From Dehalobacter sp. DCM (GTDB lineage: Bacteria; Bacillota; Desulfitobacteriia; Desulfitobacteriales; Syntrophobotulaceae), in assembly GCF_024972775.1 (NCBI RefSeq), contig NZ_CP092282.1:1977001-2041000 (forward strand): 64,000 nt of DNA, read 5' to 3'. Below, one piece after another: positions 17,284 to 25,289 of this stretch (its first letter is position 1; the number at the start of each line of letters is the position of its first letter). A model generated the notes under the pieces. That model worked only from the letters and a program-made list of their open reading frames with translations, made no database searches and was not told the DNA's origin. The position numbers and the translations under genes are program-made.

Positions 17284-19536
17284 ATGTCTGTACATTACAA
17301 CAAGACATCCGAATGGAAGAAAACTCTGGAAGACGGTACTGAAGTCATCCGGACATGTGCGTGGTCGCCTCCGGGATGCCATGCGGTAGGCTGCGGTTTG
17401 AGACTGTTTGTTAAGGACGGCGAATTGGTTAAAGTCGAAGGGGATCCGGAACATCCATTGACCAGAGGTAAGCTTTGTGTTCGCTGTCTCGCTCTGAAAG
17501 AGTATATTTACCATCCGGATCGTATTAAGTATCCGATGAAACGTATCGGTGAGCGCGGTGAAAACAAGTGGCAAAGAATCACTTGGGATGAAGCGTTTGA
17601 TACAATCATTGAAAAACAAAAATATTACGCGGAAACCTACGGCCCGGAGTGCATTATGACGATGAATGGCACAGGAAGAGAAGCGGTTCGTTTTGCCTTC
17701 CCGCTGACCTCGCTAGGGCTTGGGTCCCCTAACTTTTGTTACAGCCAAAGCGGCTGGTCCTGTATGGGTCCAAGAAATACCGTAACCACACTGGTTCTTG
17801 GCGGCGGGTATGTTGAGCTAGACTGGGCAGCCGGACTTCCCGGAAGGTATGATGACCCGGATTATGTTCTGCCGGAATATATCCTGATGTGGGGTAAAGA
17901 GCCTCTTAAATCCAATCCGGACGGGCTTTGGGGACATGCCGTTATCGAAATGCTGAAACGCGGTGCGAAAATGATTATGGTTGATCCGCGTGTCAATTGG
18001 CTGTCTACCAAAGCCGAGCACCTTCTCAGAGTCAAGCCGAATACGGATACCGCACTGGCTCTCGGTATGCTCAATGTCATTATTAATGAAGATCTGTATG
18101 ATCATGAATTTGTGGATAAATGGACCTATGGCTTTGATCAGTTGAAAGAACGCGTTCAGCAGTATCCACCTTCGTTTGCCGCGAAAGCCACCGGTGTACC
18201 GGAAGAAGACATCGTCAATATTGCTAGGATCATCGCTAAATCCAAAGGTGTCAGTCTTTGTGTCGGTCTGGCCAGCGACCAAAGCTCCAATGGCGTTCAG
18301 CTGGTACAATCGTTGATCGCTCTGATTTCCATTACCGGGAACTTGGATAAGCCGGGCGGAACTGAAGTTGGTCGTTTGATGGTCATGGACATGAACCTGG
18401 ATGCGCCGCTGCCTCAAGAACTGGCTGAGAAATGTATTGGCCAGAAAGAATATCCGGCACTGCCAATCGTTTTAAATACCACCCATCCTGACCTGACCCT
18501 GGAAACATTGGAGACAGGTAAGCCTTATCCGATTCGCATGGTCTATATCAGCAGCTCCAACTTTATTGCCCCGACCAATTCCGCCCAGCCGAGACGGTGG
18601 TATGATGCCATGAAGAGAACCGCCGAATTTGTTGTGGCTACCGATGTATTCCTGAATCCAACCATTGTTGCCCTGGCTGACATCGTCTTGCCGGTATCCT
18701 CCTTTGCTGAGCATGACGGTATCGTCCTGACCCAGCAGGGTACCAACTCCGGTATCGTCGGCGCCATCAATAAAGCCATTGATTTTGGCGAAGCCAAATC
18801 CGACCTGGAAATCCTGATGGAATTGGCCAAACGCAGAGATCCCGAAGCACTCAAATCCAAAAAATGGGAAAGCATTGATGCCTACCTTGATGACCAGCTG
18901 AAATTATTCGGCATTAAATTTGACGAACTGAGAAAACAAGTCAGTGTGCAGCAGGATGTAGGTTATCTGAAACATGAAAGAGGAGTCCTCAGAACAGACG
19001 GACAGCCTGGCTTTAATACAACAACAGGTAAAGTGGAGCTTTACAGTATTATGTTCGAGATGCTTGGCGAGGATCCACTCCCATTCTATGAAGCGCCGCG
19101 CTTCGGTCCGGATGCACGCCCGGATCTGGTTGAAGAATACCCGCTCACGCTGATCACCGGCGTTAGAACCTATACGTCTTTCCACTCCGAGCATCGGAAT
19201 ATTCCTTCTTTGCGTGAGATCACACCTGATCCGATCGTAGAGATTCATCCGGAAACGGCGGCAAAACTGGGCATCATCGATGGTGACTGGGTTTGGATTG
19301 AAAACATGTGGGGCAGAGCCAAAGAAAAAGCAAAACTAACGATTAGTGTTTCGCCGGATATTGTATCCGCTGCCCATGGTTGGTGGTTCCCGGAAAAAGA
19401 AGCTGCAGAACCGAGCCTGTTTGGCGTATGGGAATCCAATGTCAACAGCCTTGTTCCGCATAAAGTGATTGGGAAGCTTGGCTTCGGTGCTCCCTATAAG
19501 AGCCTTCCCTGCAAAGTCTACAAAGTGACAGACTAG
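17284..19536 (+). CDS. Molybdopterin (bis-MGD) oxidoreductase, catalytic subunit, 750 aa (paralog of 463-2805)
   Basis: Same family as the first operon. Fe-S region cysteines are Cys25, Cys32, Cys37, Cys65 and Cys68. IKYPMKRIGERGENKW and ITWDEAFD follow, and Cys160 in SGWSCMGPR is the probable Mo/W ligand. The C-terminal molybdopterin-binding domain contains FHSEHRN and AAHGWWFPEKEAAEPSLFG, very close to the paralog. No Tat signal is seen, so it should be cytoplasmic. CAGGAGGG precedes the ATG. The Fe-S partner gene follows after 25 bases. Extra Cys25 and CX4C spacing (against CX3C in the other copy) show that the two are diverged and probably have different substrates. Confidence 0.9.
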   Translation: MSVHYNKTSEWKKTLEDGTEVIRTCAWSPPGCHAVGCGLRLFVKDGELVKVEGDPEHPLTRGKLCVRCLALKEYIYHPDRIKYPMKRIGERGENKWQRITWDEAFDTIIEKQKYYAETYGPECIMTMNGTGREAVRFAFPLTSLGLGSPNFCYSQSGWSCMGPRNTVTTLVLGGGYVELDWAAGLPGRYDDPDYVLPEYILMWGKEPLKSNPDGLWGHAVIEMLKRGAKMIMVDPRVNWLSTKAEHLLRVKPNTDTALALGMLNVIINEDLYDHEFVDKWTYGFDQLKERVQQYPPSFAAKATGVPEEDIVNIARIIAKSKGVSLCVGLASDQSSNGVQLVQSLIALISITGNLDKPGGTEVGRLMVMDMNLDAPLPQELAEKCIGQKEYPALPIVLNTTHPDLTLETLETGKPYPIRMVYISSSNFIAPTNSAQPRRWYDAMKRTAEFVVATDVFLNPTIVALADIVLPVSSFAEHDGIVLTQQGTNSGIVGAINKAIDFGEAKSDLEILMELAKRRDPEALKSKKWESIDAYLDDQLKLFGIKFDELRKQVSVQQDVGYLKHERGVLRTDGQPGFNTTTGKVELYSIMFEMLGEDPLPFYEAPRFGPDARPDLVEEYPLTLITGVRTYTSFHSEHRNIPSLREITPDPIVEIHPETAAKLGIIDGDWVWIENMWGRAKEKAKLTISVSPDIVSAAHGWWFPEKEAAEPSLFGVWESNVNSLVPHKVIGKLGFGAPYKSLPCKVYKVTD

Positions 19537-19561
19537 ATCTGAGAATAGGAGGGATATGGAT

Positions 19562-19897
19562 ATGTCCGGTTATGGTTTAATGATCGATTATGAATGGTGC
19601 TCAGGCTGCCAGAGCTGCGAAGTAGCCTGTAAAAATGAAAAAGGACTTCCCCTCGGTAAATGGGGAATAAAAGTACTAGAATTAGGCCCATGGGAAATTG
19701 AACCCAAAAAGTATGAATGGAATTACATTCCAGTGCCCACCAGCTACTGTGATCTGTGTGCCGACCGCGTGGCCAAAGGCGAACAGCCATCATGCGCCCT
19801 GCACTGTCTGGCCAGCGTCATCGAATATGGCCCGGTAGAGGAATTAGCCAGAAAAATGGCTGTAAAAGGCAAAAAAGTCAATATGTTTGTTCCCTGA
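19562..19897 (+). CDS. Ferredoxin-like [4Fe-4S] electron-transfer subunit, 111 aa
   Basis: Partner of the preceding catalytic subunit and paralog of the gene at 2792. Cys13, Cys16, Cys19 and Cys23 form one [4Fe-4S] motif; Cys63, Cys66, Cys78 and Cys82 form the second. There are two in-frame ATGs; the one at 19562 is chosen because AGGAGGG is 8 bases upstream, while the one at 19556 is only 2 bases away from it. Unlike operon 1 there is no HNH gene after it; the operon ends in a palindromic terminator-like repeat. Confidence 0.9.
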   Translation: MSGYGLMIDYEWCSGCQSCEVACKNEKGLPLGKWGIKVLELGPWEIEPKKYEWNYIPVPTSYCDLCADRVAKGEQPSCALHCLASVIEYGPVEELARKMAVKGKKVNMFVP

Positions 19898-19903
19898 GCC
19901 GGG

Positions 19904-19947
19904 AAAAAGGGGGGACAAAGGGGACGTAGACCTTTGTCCCCCTTTTT
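19904..19947. repeat. Palindromic repeat, copy A (also a likely terminator)
   Basis: AAAAAGGGGGGACAAAGG pairs with CCTTTGTCCCCCTTTTT; the loop is GACGTAGA-like. The core GGGACGTAGACCTTTGTC is shared with copies at 20178 and 54661. The T-run after the stem suits a terminator for the second molybdopterin operon. Confidence 0.85.
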
Positions 19948-19957
19948 GTCTAACGAA

Positions 19958-20163
19958 AACCACCTGCTATGCAGGTGGTTCCAAAAAGATTTAGCTATGC
20001 GTAGAAAGACTACCTCCAATTTTGATATGATAGTGCAGGTTTGGCAGCCGCACAAAAATAGGAGGTAGTAATCCAAATGGATACGGAAAGTTTATCACAC
20101 ACGCAGTGGAATTGTAAATATCATATCGTGTTCGCACCAAAGTACAGACGACAGTTGATTTAA
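19958..20163 (+). pseudogene. IS200/IS605-type insertion sequence remnant with broken tnpA
   Basis: A 10-bp hairpin AACCACCTGC-TAT-GCAGGTGGTT (19958-19980) is typical of IS200 left ends. About 100 bases later an ATG at 20077, preceded by GGAGGT, encodes MDTESLSHTQWNCKYHIVFA followed by PKYRRQLI, the standard N-terminus of the Y1 transposase TnpA. A TAA at 20161-20163 interrupts the frame where relatives have Tyr. GKIK-like codons continue for a few residues and then give way to palindromic repeat B. The HUH and catalytic Tyr regions are missing, so the element is dead. Confidence 0.85.
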
Positions 20164-20177
20164 GGGAAAATCAAAAG

Positions 20178-20260
20178 GGAGACAGAAGGGACGTAGAACT
20201 TTGTCCCCTTGGCAGGGGACAAAGTTCTACGTCCCTTCTGTCTCCGTCCCTTCTGTCTCC
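20178..20260. repeat. Palindromic repeat, copy B, with perfect 31-bp arms
   Basis: The arms 20178-20208 and 20215-20245 are perfect inverted copies around the loop TTGGCA; they contain GGGACGTAGAACTTTGTCCCC. The final 15 bases GTCCCTTCTGTCTCC are repeated in tandem at 20246-20260. The element begins where similarity to the IS200 tnpA ends, so it is either inserted into it or joined to its scar. Confidence 0.9.
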
Positions 20261-20301
20261 CTTTCCCATGCACTCTCTGTCTCCCCGCCTGCATCGCAAG
20301 T

Positions 20302-20357
20302 AAAAAACCCGGAGGCCAAGAGGATATGTATCACTTGCTTGGGCTTCCGGGCTTTTT
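20302..20357 (-). terminator. Terminator for the 49-residue zinc-ribbon gene
   Basis: AAAAACCCGGAGGCCAAG pairs with CTTGGGCTTCCGGGCTTTTT. Read on the minus strand, the stem ends in GGGTTTTTT. It lies 40 bases after the stop of the minus-strand gene. Confidence 0.75.
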
Positions 20358-20396
20358 ACAGACGATCAATAATTTTAAATTAATTCAGTGGAAAAC

Positions 20397-20546
20397 TTAT
20401 TTATTTTCCTCGTTTTTTTGTTCCGCAGCCGGAGCATCTTCGAGAGGGGCTTTGCATTTGACGCAAGTTTTTGCCATTCCAGGATTCAGAGCTCCGCAAG
20501 CAGGACAATTCTTAGCTTTAGCAGCAGCTGTGGGGCGAAAACACAT
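20397..20546 (-). CDS. Small zinc-ribbon protein, 49 aa
   Basis: A short gene on the minus strand starting MCFRPTAAAKAKNCPACG. CPAC and CVKC supply four cysteines for one zinc. The tail is Glu/Lys/Asn-rich. AGGAGGTGACTC upstream of the ATG and a terminator downstream make this a real single-gene unit. It resembles the 70-residue protein at 16838 in its MCF start and zinc ribbon. No function is known to me. Confidence 0.8.
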   Translation of the reverse strand: MCFRPTAAAKAKNCPACGALNPGMAKTCVKCKAPLEDAPAAEQKNEENK

Positions 20547-20835
20547 ATGAGTCACCTCCTAACTTTCTGATCAAAAAATCAATGATTGGAATTAAATCTA
20601 AAAATCCTGTATAAAGGTATTTCAGATCAGTACCCCTATTTATAATGCAAATTCCGTGCCAATAGGGTGGTTAGAAGAAAACCCTTGTTTTTCCTGCATT
20701 TTGGCGTTTGTTGTTTTTTGCGTCATTAGCACATTAGCAAAAATGATTACCGTTTTGAATATTATTTGTACTATTTTAAAACAAATGCTTGCGATTTCGC
20801 CAAACCGGGCAACGGATATAATACCGTTTCGTCTG

Positions 20836-22758
20836 TTATTTGCTTGTTTCCTTTGTATAGTTGAGCAAGCCACCGGCTAATATTATTTTTGCCTGCCTTT
20901 CGGTTAAATGATGAGCAACCGGGATAGCGATATTCTCACCGCGTAAGACAATCTCAAATTCGTTGTCCAAGGATACGGCTTGAGTTAAATTCGAGAAGAT
21001 CAGAGTGCTGTCAGCATTGATCAGATCATAATCCTTTTCATTAACGAAGGTCAGAGGGAGAATACCAAAGTTGATCAGATTCGCTTTGTGGATACGTGCA
21101 AAGCTTTTAGCCAGTACGACACGGACGCCTAGATACATCGGCACCAGAGCAGCGTGTTCACGGCTTGACCCCTGTCCGTAATTTTGTCCGGCGACAATAA
21201 TGCTTTGACCAAGCTGTTTGGCACGTGTTGAAAATTGAGCATCAATTTTGCTGTAAACATGTTCCGAAAGAGCAGGAATATTGGACCGAAGCGGTAAGAT
21301 TTTTGCCCCCGCCGGCATAATATCGTCAGTTGTAATGTTATCATTCAGCTTAATAACAACAGGAAGTTCCAGATTAGCTGAGAGTTTGGGCGCAATGGGC
21401 AGTGCTTTGATGTTGGGCCCGCGGACAATGTCGGTATCGGGTGATCCCAGTGATACGATCAAAGAATCGTCGACCCGAAAATTCTCGGGCATGGCGATGT
21501 CCGCAGCAGCACCCAATGTACGGGGATCAGTGAAATAACCGGTTAAAGCGCTGGCCGCAGCGACTTCCGGGCTGACCAAATAGACGCCCGCGTCAGCGGT
21601 ACCGCTGCGTCCTTCAAAATTCCGGTTAAAGGTTCTTAACGAAACAGCTCCGGAAGAAGGGGATTGCCCCATGCCGATACAAGGGCCGCAAGCAGACTCC
21701 AGAATCCGGGCGCCGGAATCAAGCAGATCGGTAAGAGCACCGTTATTGGCGAGCATCGTCAGAACCTGACGCGAACCGGGAGCAATAACCAGGCTGACAC
21801 TCGGATCAACGACTTTTCCTTTTAAGATTGCGGCAGCTGTCATTAAGTCACGGTAGGATGAATTGGTGCAGCTGCCAATAGCAACCTGCTGTACCTTGAT
21901 ATGCGTCAGTGTGCTGACAGCGACGACCTTATCAGGCATGTGGGGCTGAGCGGCTAGAGGCTCCAGCGTCGCTAAATCGATGGTGATTTCTTCATAATAT
22001 TCTGCATCGGCATCTGCTGTAAGCGGGATCCAGTCATTTTCGCGTCCCTGAGCTTTAAGGAAGATACGGGTCAGTTCATCGCTGGGGAATAGGGATGTGG
22101 TAGCCCCCAGTTCCGCGCCCATGTTGGTGATTGTCGCTCTTTCAGGAACACTCAACGTAGCAACTCCCGAACCGGCATATTCAAAAATTTTGCCGACGCC
22201 GCCTTTCACAGACAAACGACGCAGGACTTCCAAAATCACGTCTTTGGCAGATACCCAAGGTGATAATTTCCCGGTGAGGTTGACTTTAACGACTTTGGGA
22301 TCAGGCAAATAGAATTCTCCGCCGCCCATAGCCACAGCAACATCCAGGCCGCCTGCTCCGATGGCAATCATGCCGATGCCGCCCCCGGTTGGTGTATGGC
22401 TGTCAGAACCCAAGAGGGTCTTTCCCGGTTTCCCGAAACGTTCTAAATGGACCTGATGGCAGATTCCATTTCCCGGACGGGAAAAATAGACACCAAAACG
22501 CGAAGCTGTGCTTTGCAGAAAGGCATGGTCATCCGCATTTTCAAAGCCGGTTTGCAGGGTATTGTGATCAACATAGCTAACAGATAATTCCGTTTTGACG
22601 CTGGGGATCCCCATGGCTTCAAACTGAAGATACGCCATTGTTCCGGTAGCATCCTGGGTCAGAGTTTGGTCTATTCTGATGCCGATTTCTCCTCCGGCAC
22701 CGAGTTCACCGGAAACGAGATGGGCTGTTAGTATTTTTTGCGTTAAGTTTTGTTTCAT
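20836..22758 (-). CDS. Aconitate hydratase, 640 aa
   Basis: Aconitase of the short (about 640-650 aa) type common in Clostridia. It interconverts citrate and isocitrate through a [4Fe-4S] cluster. GSDSHTPTGGGIGM, GSCTNSSYRDL (first cluster Cys) and ACGPCIGMG (the other two) are present. The swivel domain near the C-terminus contains NYGQGSSREHAAL. GGAGGAGGAATCGCT precedes the ATG. It is a single gene, with no other TCA-cycle gene adjacent. A homoaconitase or isopropylmalate isomerase role is less likely, since both domains are fused in one chain. Confidence 0.9.
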   Translation of the reverse strand: MKQNLTQKILTAHLVSGELGAGGEIGIRIDQTLTQDATGTMAYLQFEAMGIPSVKTELSVSYVDHNTLQTGFENADDHAFLQSTASRFGVYFSRPGNGICHQVHLERFGKPGKTLLGSDSHTPTGGGIGMIAIGAGGLDVAVAMGGGEFYLPDPKVVKVNLTGKLSPWVSAKDVILEVLRRLSVKGGVGKIFEYAGSGVATLSVPERATITNMGAELGATTSLFPSDELTRIFLKAQGRENDWIPLTADADAEYYEEITIDLATLEPLAAQPHMPDKVVAVSTLTHIKVQQVAIGSCTNSSYRDLMTAAAILKGKVVDPSVSLVIAPGSRQVLTMLANNGALTDLLDSGARILESACGPCIGMGQSPSSGAVSLRTFNRNFEGRSGTADAGVYLVSPEVAAASALTGYFTDPRTLGAAADIAMPENFRVDDSLIVSLGSPDTDIVRGPNIKALPIAPKLSANLELPVVIKLNDNITTDDIMPAGAKILPLRSNIPALSEHVYSKIDAQFSTRAKQLGQSIIVAGQNYGQGSSREHAALVPMYLGVRVVLAKSFARIHKANLINFGILPLTFVNEKDYDLINADSTLIFSNLTQAVSLDNEFEIVLRGENIAIPVAHHLTERQAKIILAGGLLNYTKETSK

Positions 22759-22980
22759 AGCGATTCCTCCTCCTATTCAACTACTAAATATATCAGAATT
22801 AATGCGTTTCTTCCAGTCATATTGCCTATGTATACAAAATTTTAGGATTTGAACGCGTAATTTTAGGCTTTTTCGCTCTTTTTAAATCCCCATGCCGATT
22901 TGAACGTTCATTTTTTAATATTTTCAGGTTATAATATATTTGTTGTGTTGGAGACATCTTATTATGGAGAAAACAAACGA

Positions 22981-23460
22981 ATGTCAGCAAATAAATTAAA
23001 TATTGTTTTGGTTGAACCTGAAATTCCGCCGAATACCGGCAATATAGCTCGCTTATGTGCGGCGATACACGCCGATCTGCATTTAATCAAACCATTGGGC
23101 TTCAGTATTGATGATAAGCATTTAAAAAGAGCCGGTCTGGATTATTGGCATCTTCTTAATGTGATGATTTATGAAAATTTTAGCGACTTTGAGACCCAAA
23201 ATGCGCAGGGTCACTATTATTTAGCGACGACAAAGGCGAAGCAGTATCATACGGTTGTTAAATACCCAGAGTCGGAACCCTGTTACTTGATTTTTGGCAG
23301 GGAAACTAAGGGACTGTCACCAGAAATCCTGCAGAAATATCCCGAAAGGCTGATCCGGCTGCCCATGCAAGCGGATGCCCGGTCATTGAATCTTTCTAAT
23401 TCGGTGGCCGTTTTCGCCTATGAAGTCCTTCGGCAATGGAATTATCCTCGATTATGCTGA
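22981..23460 (+). CDS. trmL: tRNA (cytidine/uridine-34 2'-O)-methyltransferase TrmL, 159 aa
   Basis: SPOUT methyltransferase that modifies the wobble ribose of tRNA-Leu. The sequence shows LVEPEIPPNTGNIARLC at the N-terminus, LIFGRETKGL, and the C-terminal knot RLPMQADARSLNLSNSVAV that binds SAM. The ATG at 22981 with GGAG upstream gives 159 aa, close to the 157 of E. coli; a longer reading from 22900 has no ribosome site and adds a non-conserved hydrophobic tail. One likely substrate class, tRNA-Leu, is encoded at 36212. Confidence 0.9.
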   Translation: MSANKLNIVLVEPEIPPNTGNIARLCAAIHADLHLIKPLGFSIDDKHLKRAGLDYWHLLNVMIYENFSDFETQNAQGHYYLATTKAKQYHTVVKYPESEPCYLIFGRETKGLSPEILQKYPERLIRLPMQADARSLNLSNSVAVFAYEVLRQWNYPRLC

Positions 23461-23531
23461 TAAAGTGTAATCTCTTGTCGATGCCTGAACGGCACGCAGC
23501 ATAAGGCTATTTTTTGATAAGGAGCGATCCG

Positions 23532-24698
23532 ATGCATTCCTATCTGATTACGTTTGTTTTAGCTATTGTATTCTCTATCATATTAACCCCCGTTGCCATC
23601 GTCTTGGCCAAACGCTGGGGTGTTATGGATTTTCCAGGTGAGCGCCGGATCCATAAAACACCGCTTCCGCGCATGGGGGGGGCGGCTATCTATGTCTCCT
23701 TCTGGCTCGCTGTTTTATTAACTGTTCCTATGGATAAGCGGCTGATAGGACTGCTCCTGGGAAGCGCCATTATCTTTGTTGTCGGGATGGTTGACGATAT
23801 CAAGGGTATGCGTCCGTTGTACAAATTATTAGGTCAGATCATCGCGGCGGCAGTACTGATATTTTTCGGATTTACCGTGGCCCACGTGACACTGCCGATT
23901 ATTGGACGCATCGAACTGAGCATAATCGGAACGCTGTTTATGGTAATATGGGTGGTTGGCTTGGTCAATGCCGTTAATTTAAGCGACGGCATGGACGGTC
24001 TGGCTTCAGGGATATGCTTTATTGCAGCGCTGATGCTATTTTGGTCGGCGAATCACATTGGTTCCACGACCCAATCGGTTGTCATGCTGGCACTGGCCGG
24101 TGTGACCTTTGGTTTTCTCCTCTTTAATTTTCACCCGTCAAAAATTATTTTAGGCGATTCCGGGAGTATGTTTCTCGGGTATATGATCGGGGCTGTATCA
24201 ATATGGGGCATGCTGAAAACCGCCACGGTCCTCAGCTTGGTTTTCCCCTTGCTTGTGCTCGGCATCCCGCTTATCGATATGTTATTTGCCGTTGTCCGCA
24301 GAAAATTGAAAGGGCATTCCATTATCCGAGCCGATCGCGGGCATCTTCATCACCGTTTGCTGGATACCGGACTGAGCCAGCGACAGGCTGTTATTGTCCT
24401 CTATGGCGTGAGTCTGTTTTTTGGTCTAGCGGCGATACTCGCTACATATGGCCATTGGTTCACCGCAGCCGTTCTGGTGGTCATTGATTTCGCGGTTATC
24501 GTCCGTATCATGTTCCGTAAATTTCGTTTGGTTTCGTATCGTGCTCAATTCAGGGAAGTCCGGCAGCCGATTAAGCAAGTCAACACGTACCGGAAAGCCG
24601 CTCAAGATGAAGAACCTTATCCCGAAAAAAAGGATAATTCGGGAAGCAGGTTCGATGATGTTGATGATGATAGTGATAAGCAAAAGGCGAAAATATAG
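23532..24698 (+). CDS. Undecaprenyl-phosphate GlcNAc-1-phosphate transferase (TagO/WecA type), 388 aa
   Basis: Polytopic membrane enzyme that transfers a sugar-1-phosphate from UDP-GlcNAc to undecaprenyl phosphate, starting teichoic acid or other wall polymers. The family motifs are present: MVDDIKGM (DDxxG), NLSDGMDGLASG, GDSGSMFLGY and the HIHH-like DRGHLHHRLLD. The C-terminus has a charged Lys/Asp tail after the last membrane segment. The ATG at 23532 has AAGGAG upstream and is preferred over 23514. Confidence 0.88.
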   Translation: MHSYLITFVLAIVFSIILTPVAIVLAKRWGVMDFPGERRIHKTPLPRMGGAAIYVSFWLAVLLTVPMDKRLIGLLLGSAIIFVVGMVDDIKGMRPLYKLLGQIIAAAVLIFFGFTVAHVTLPIIGRIELSIIGTLFMVIWVVGLVNAVNLSDGMDGLASGICFIAALMLFWSANHIGSTTQSVVMLALAGVTFGFLLFNFHPSKIILGDSGSMFLGYMIGAVSIWGMLKTATVLSLVFPLLVLGIPLIDMLFAVVRRKLKGHSIIRADRGHLHHRLLDTGLSQRQAVIVLYGVSLFFGLAAILATYGHWFTAAVLVVIDFAVIVRIMFRKFRLVSYRAQFREVRQPIKQVNTYRKAAQDEEPYPEKKDNSGSRFDDVDDDSDKQKAKI

Positions 24699-24732
24699 AA
24701 CTAAGAGTGAACGGTAAAAATGAACCATTTTG

Positions 24733-24763
24733 ATATCCTGTAGTTTAATACAGGATATTTTCT
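24733..24763 (+). terminator. Weak terminator hairpin
   Basis: ATATCCTGTA pairs perfectly with TACAGGATAT around GTTTAA, followed by TTTCT. It is AT-rich and has a short U-tract; it probably ends the TagO/WecA-type transcript. Confidence 0.6.
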
Positions 24764-24827
24764 ATTAGAACGGGTAAAAATAGCATTAAGATTCTATTTT
24801 AATTTGTTTTATAGGAGATGAATGGCG

Positions 24828-24986
24828 ATGACCGCAAAACCCGTAATAAAAATGACGACGAATGAGTGTGTGCGTGATTGTATTTATGCAGTGGAAGGGA
24901 TTTGCTGTCTGAAAAACAGGCCATCGCAAAAATTACCCCAATGTCCCTTCAGGGAAGGAACGCTTGCAGCTATCACGATATTATGA
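24828..24986 (+). CDS. Small cysteine-rich protein, 52 aa
   Basis: The frame begins MTAKPVIKMTTNECVRDC and holds five Cys (NECVRDC, ICCL and QCPF), a possible metal or disulfide pattern. AGGAG is 10 bases upstream of this ATG; an in-frame ATG at 24822 is 4 bases from the Shine-Dalgarno and is the alternative. It lies 20 bases before an SASP-like gene. I do not know its function; co-transcription with a spore gene hints at a sporulation link. Confidence 0.6.
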   Translation: MTAKPVIKMTTNECVRDCIYAVEGICCLKNRPSQKLPQCPFREGTLAAITIL

Positions 24987-25006
24987 TCATCAAAGGGGAA
25001 GGCAAA

Positions 25007-25186
25007 ATGAATGAGCGCAAGAGTAAAAAAAAGCAATCCGATTTTATCGAAGAAATGAAAATGGAAATTGCTTCAGAATTGGGAATCATCGGCCAGGTTC
25101 AAAAGGATGGCTGGGACTCACTGAGTCCGCGGGTATCAGGAAAACTCGGCGGTAAGCTGTCGCAGCGTTTAAAGAAGATGAAATAA
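25007..25186 (+). CDS. Small acid-soluble spore protein-like, 59 aa
   Basis: After a lysine-rich start, MKMEIASELGI and GWDSLSPRVSGKLGGKLSQRL match the alpha/beta-type SASP pattern: the germination-protease region E-I-A, then the conserved G and the DNA-contact helix. Such proteins coat DNA in the spore core. The ATG at 25007 has GGGGAAGG upstream and gives the family length of about 60-70; the open frame further upstream is non-coding overlap with the Cys-rich gene. It shows that the organism is a spore former. Confidence 0.75.
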   Translation: MNERKSKKKQSDFIEEMKMEIASELGIIGQVQKDGWDSLSPRVSGKLGGKLSQRLKKMK

Positions 25187-25289
25187 ATTAAAAAATAATT
25201 TATAAAAAGAAAACTATTATATAACAAATAGTATATGGTCCTCACTATATGATATAATTAGAAAAAAACAGGTGAGGCGTTTTACTTTA

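Noticed and set aside
17080-17619. Open frame of 179 codons on the minus strand
   Set aside because: It crosses a terminator, a sigma-54-type promoter and the start of the second oxidoreductase gene, and shows no conserved pattern.
20209-20550. Open frames of 60-113 codons on the plus strand
   Set aside because: They read through palindromic repeat B, a terminator and the antisense of the 49-residue zinc-ribbon gene.
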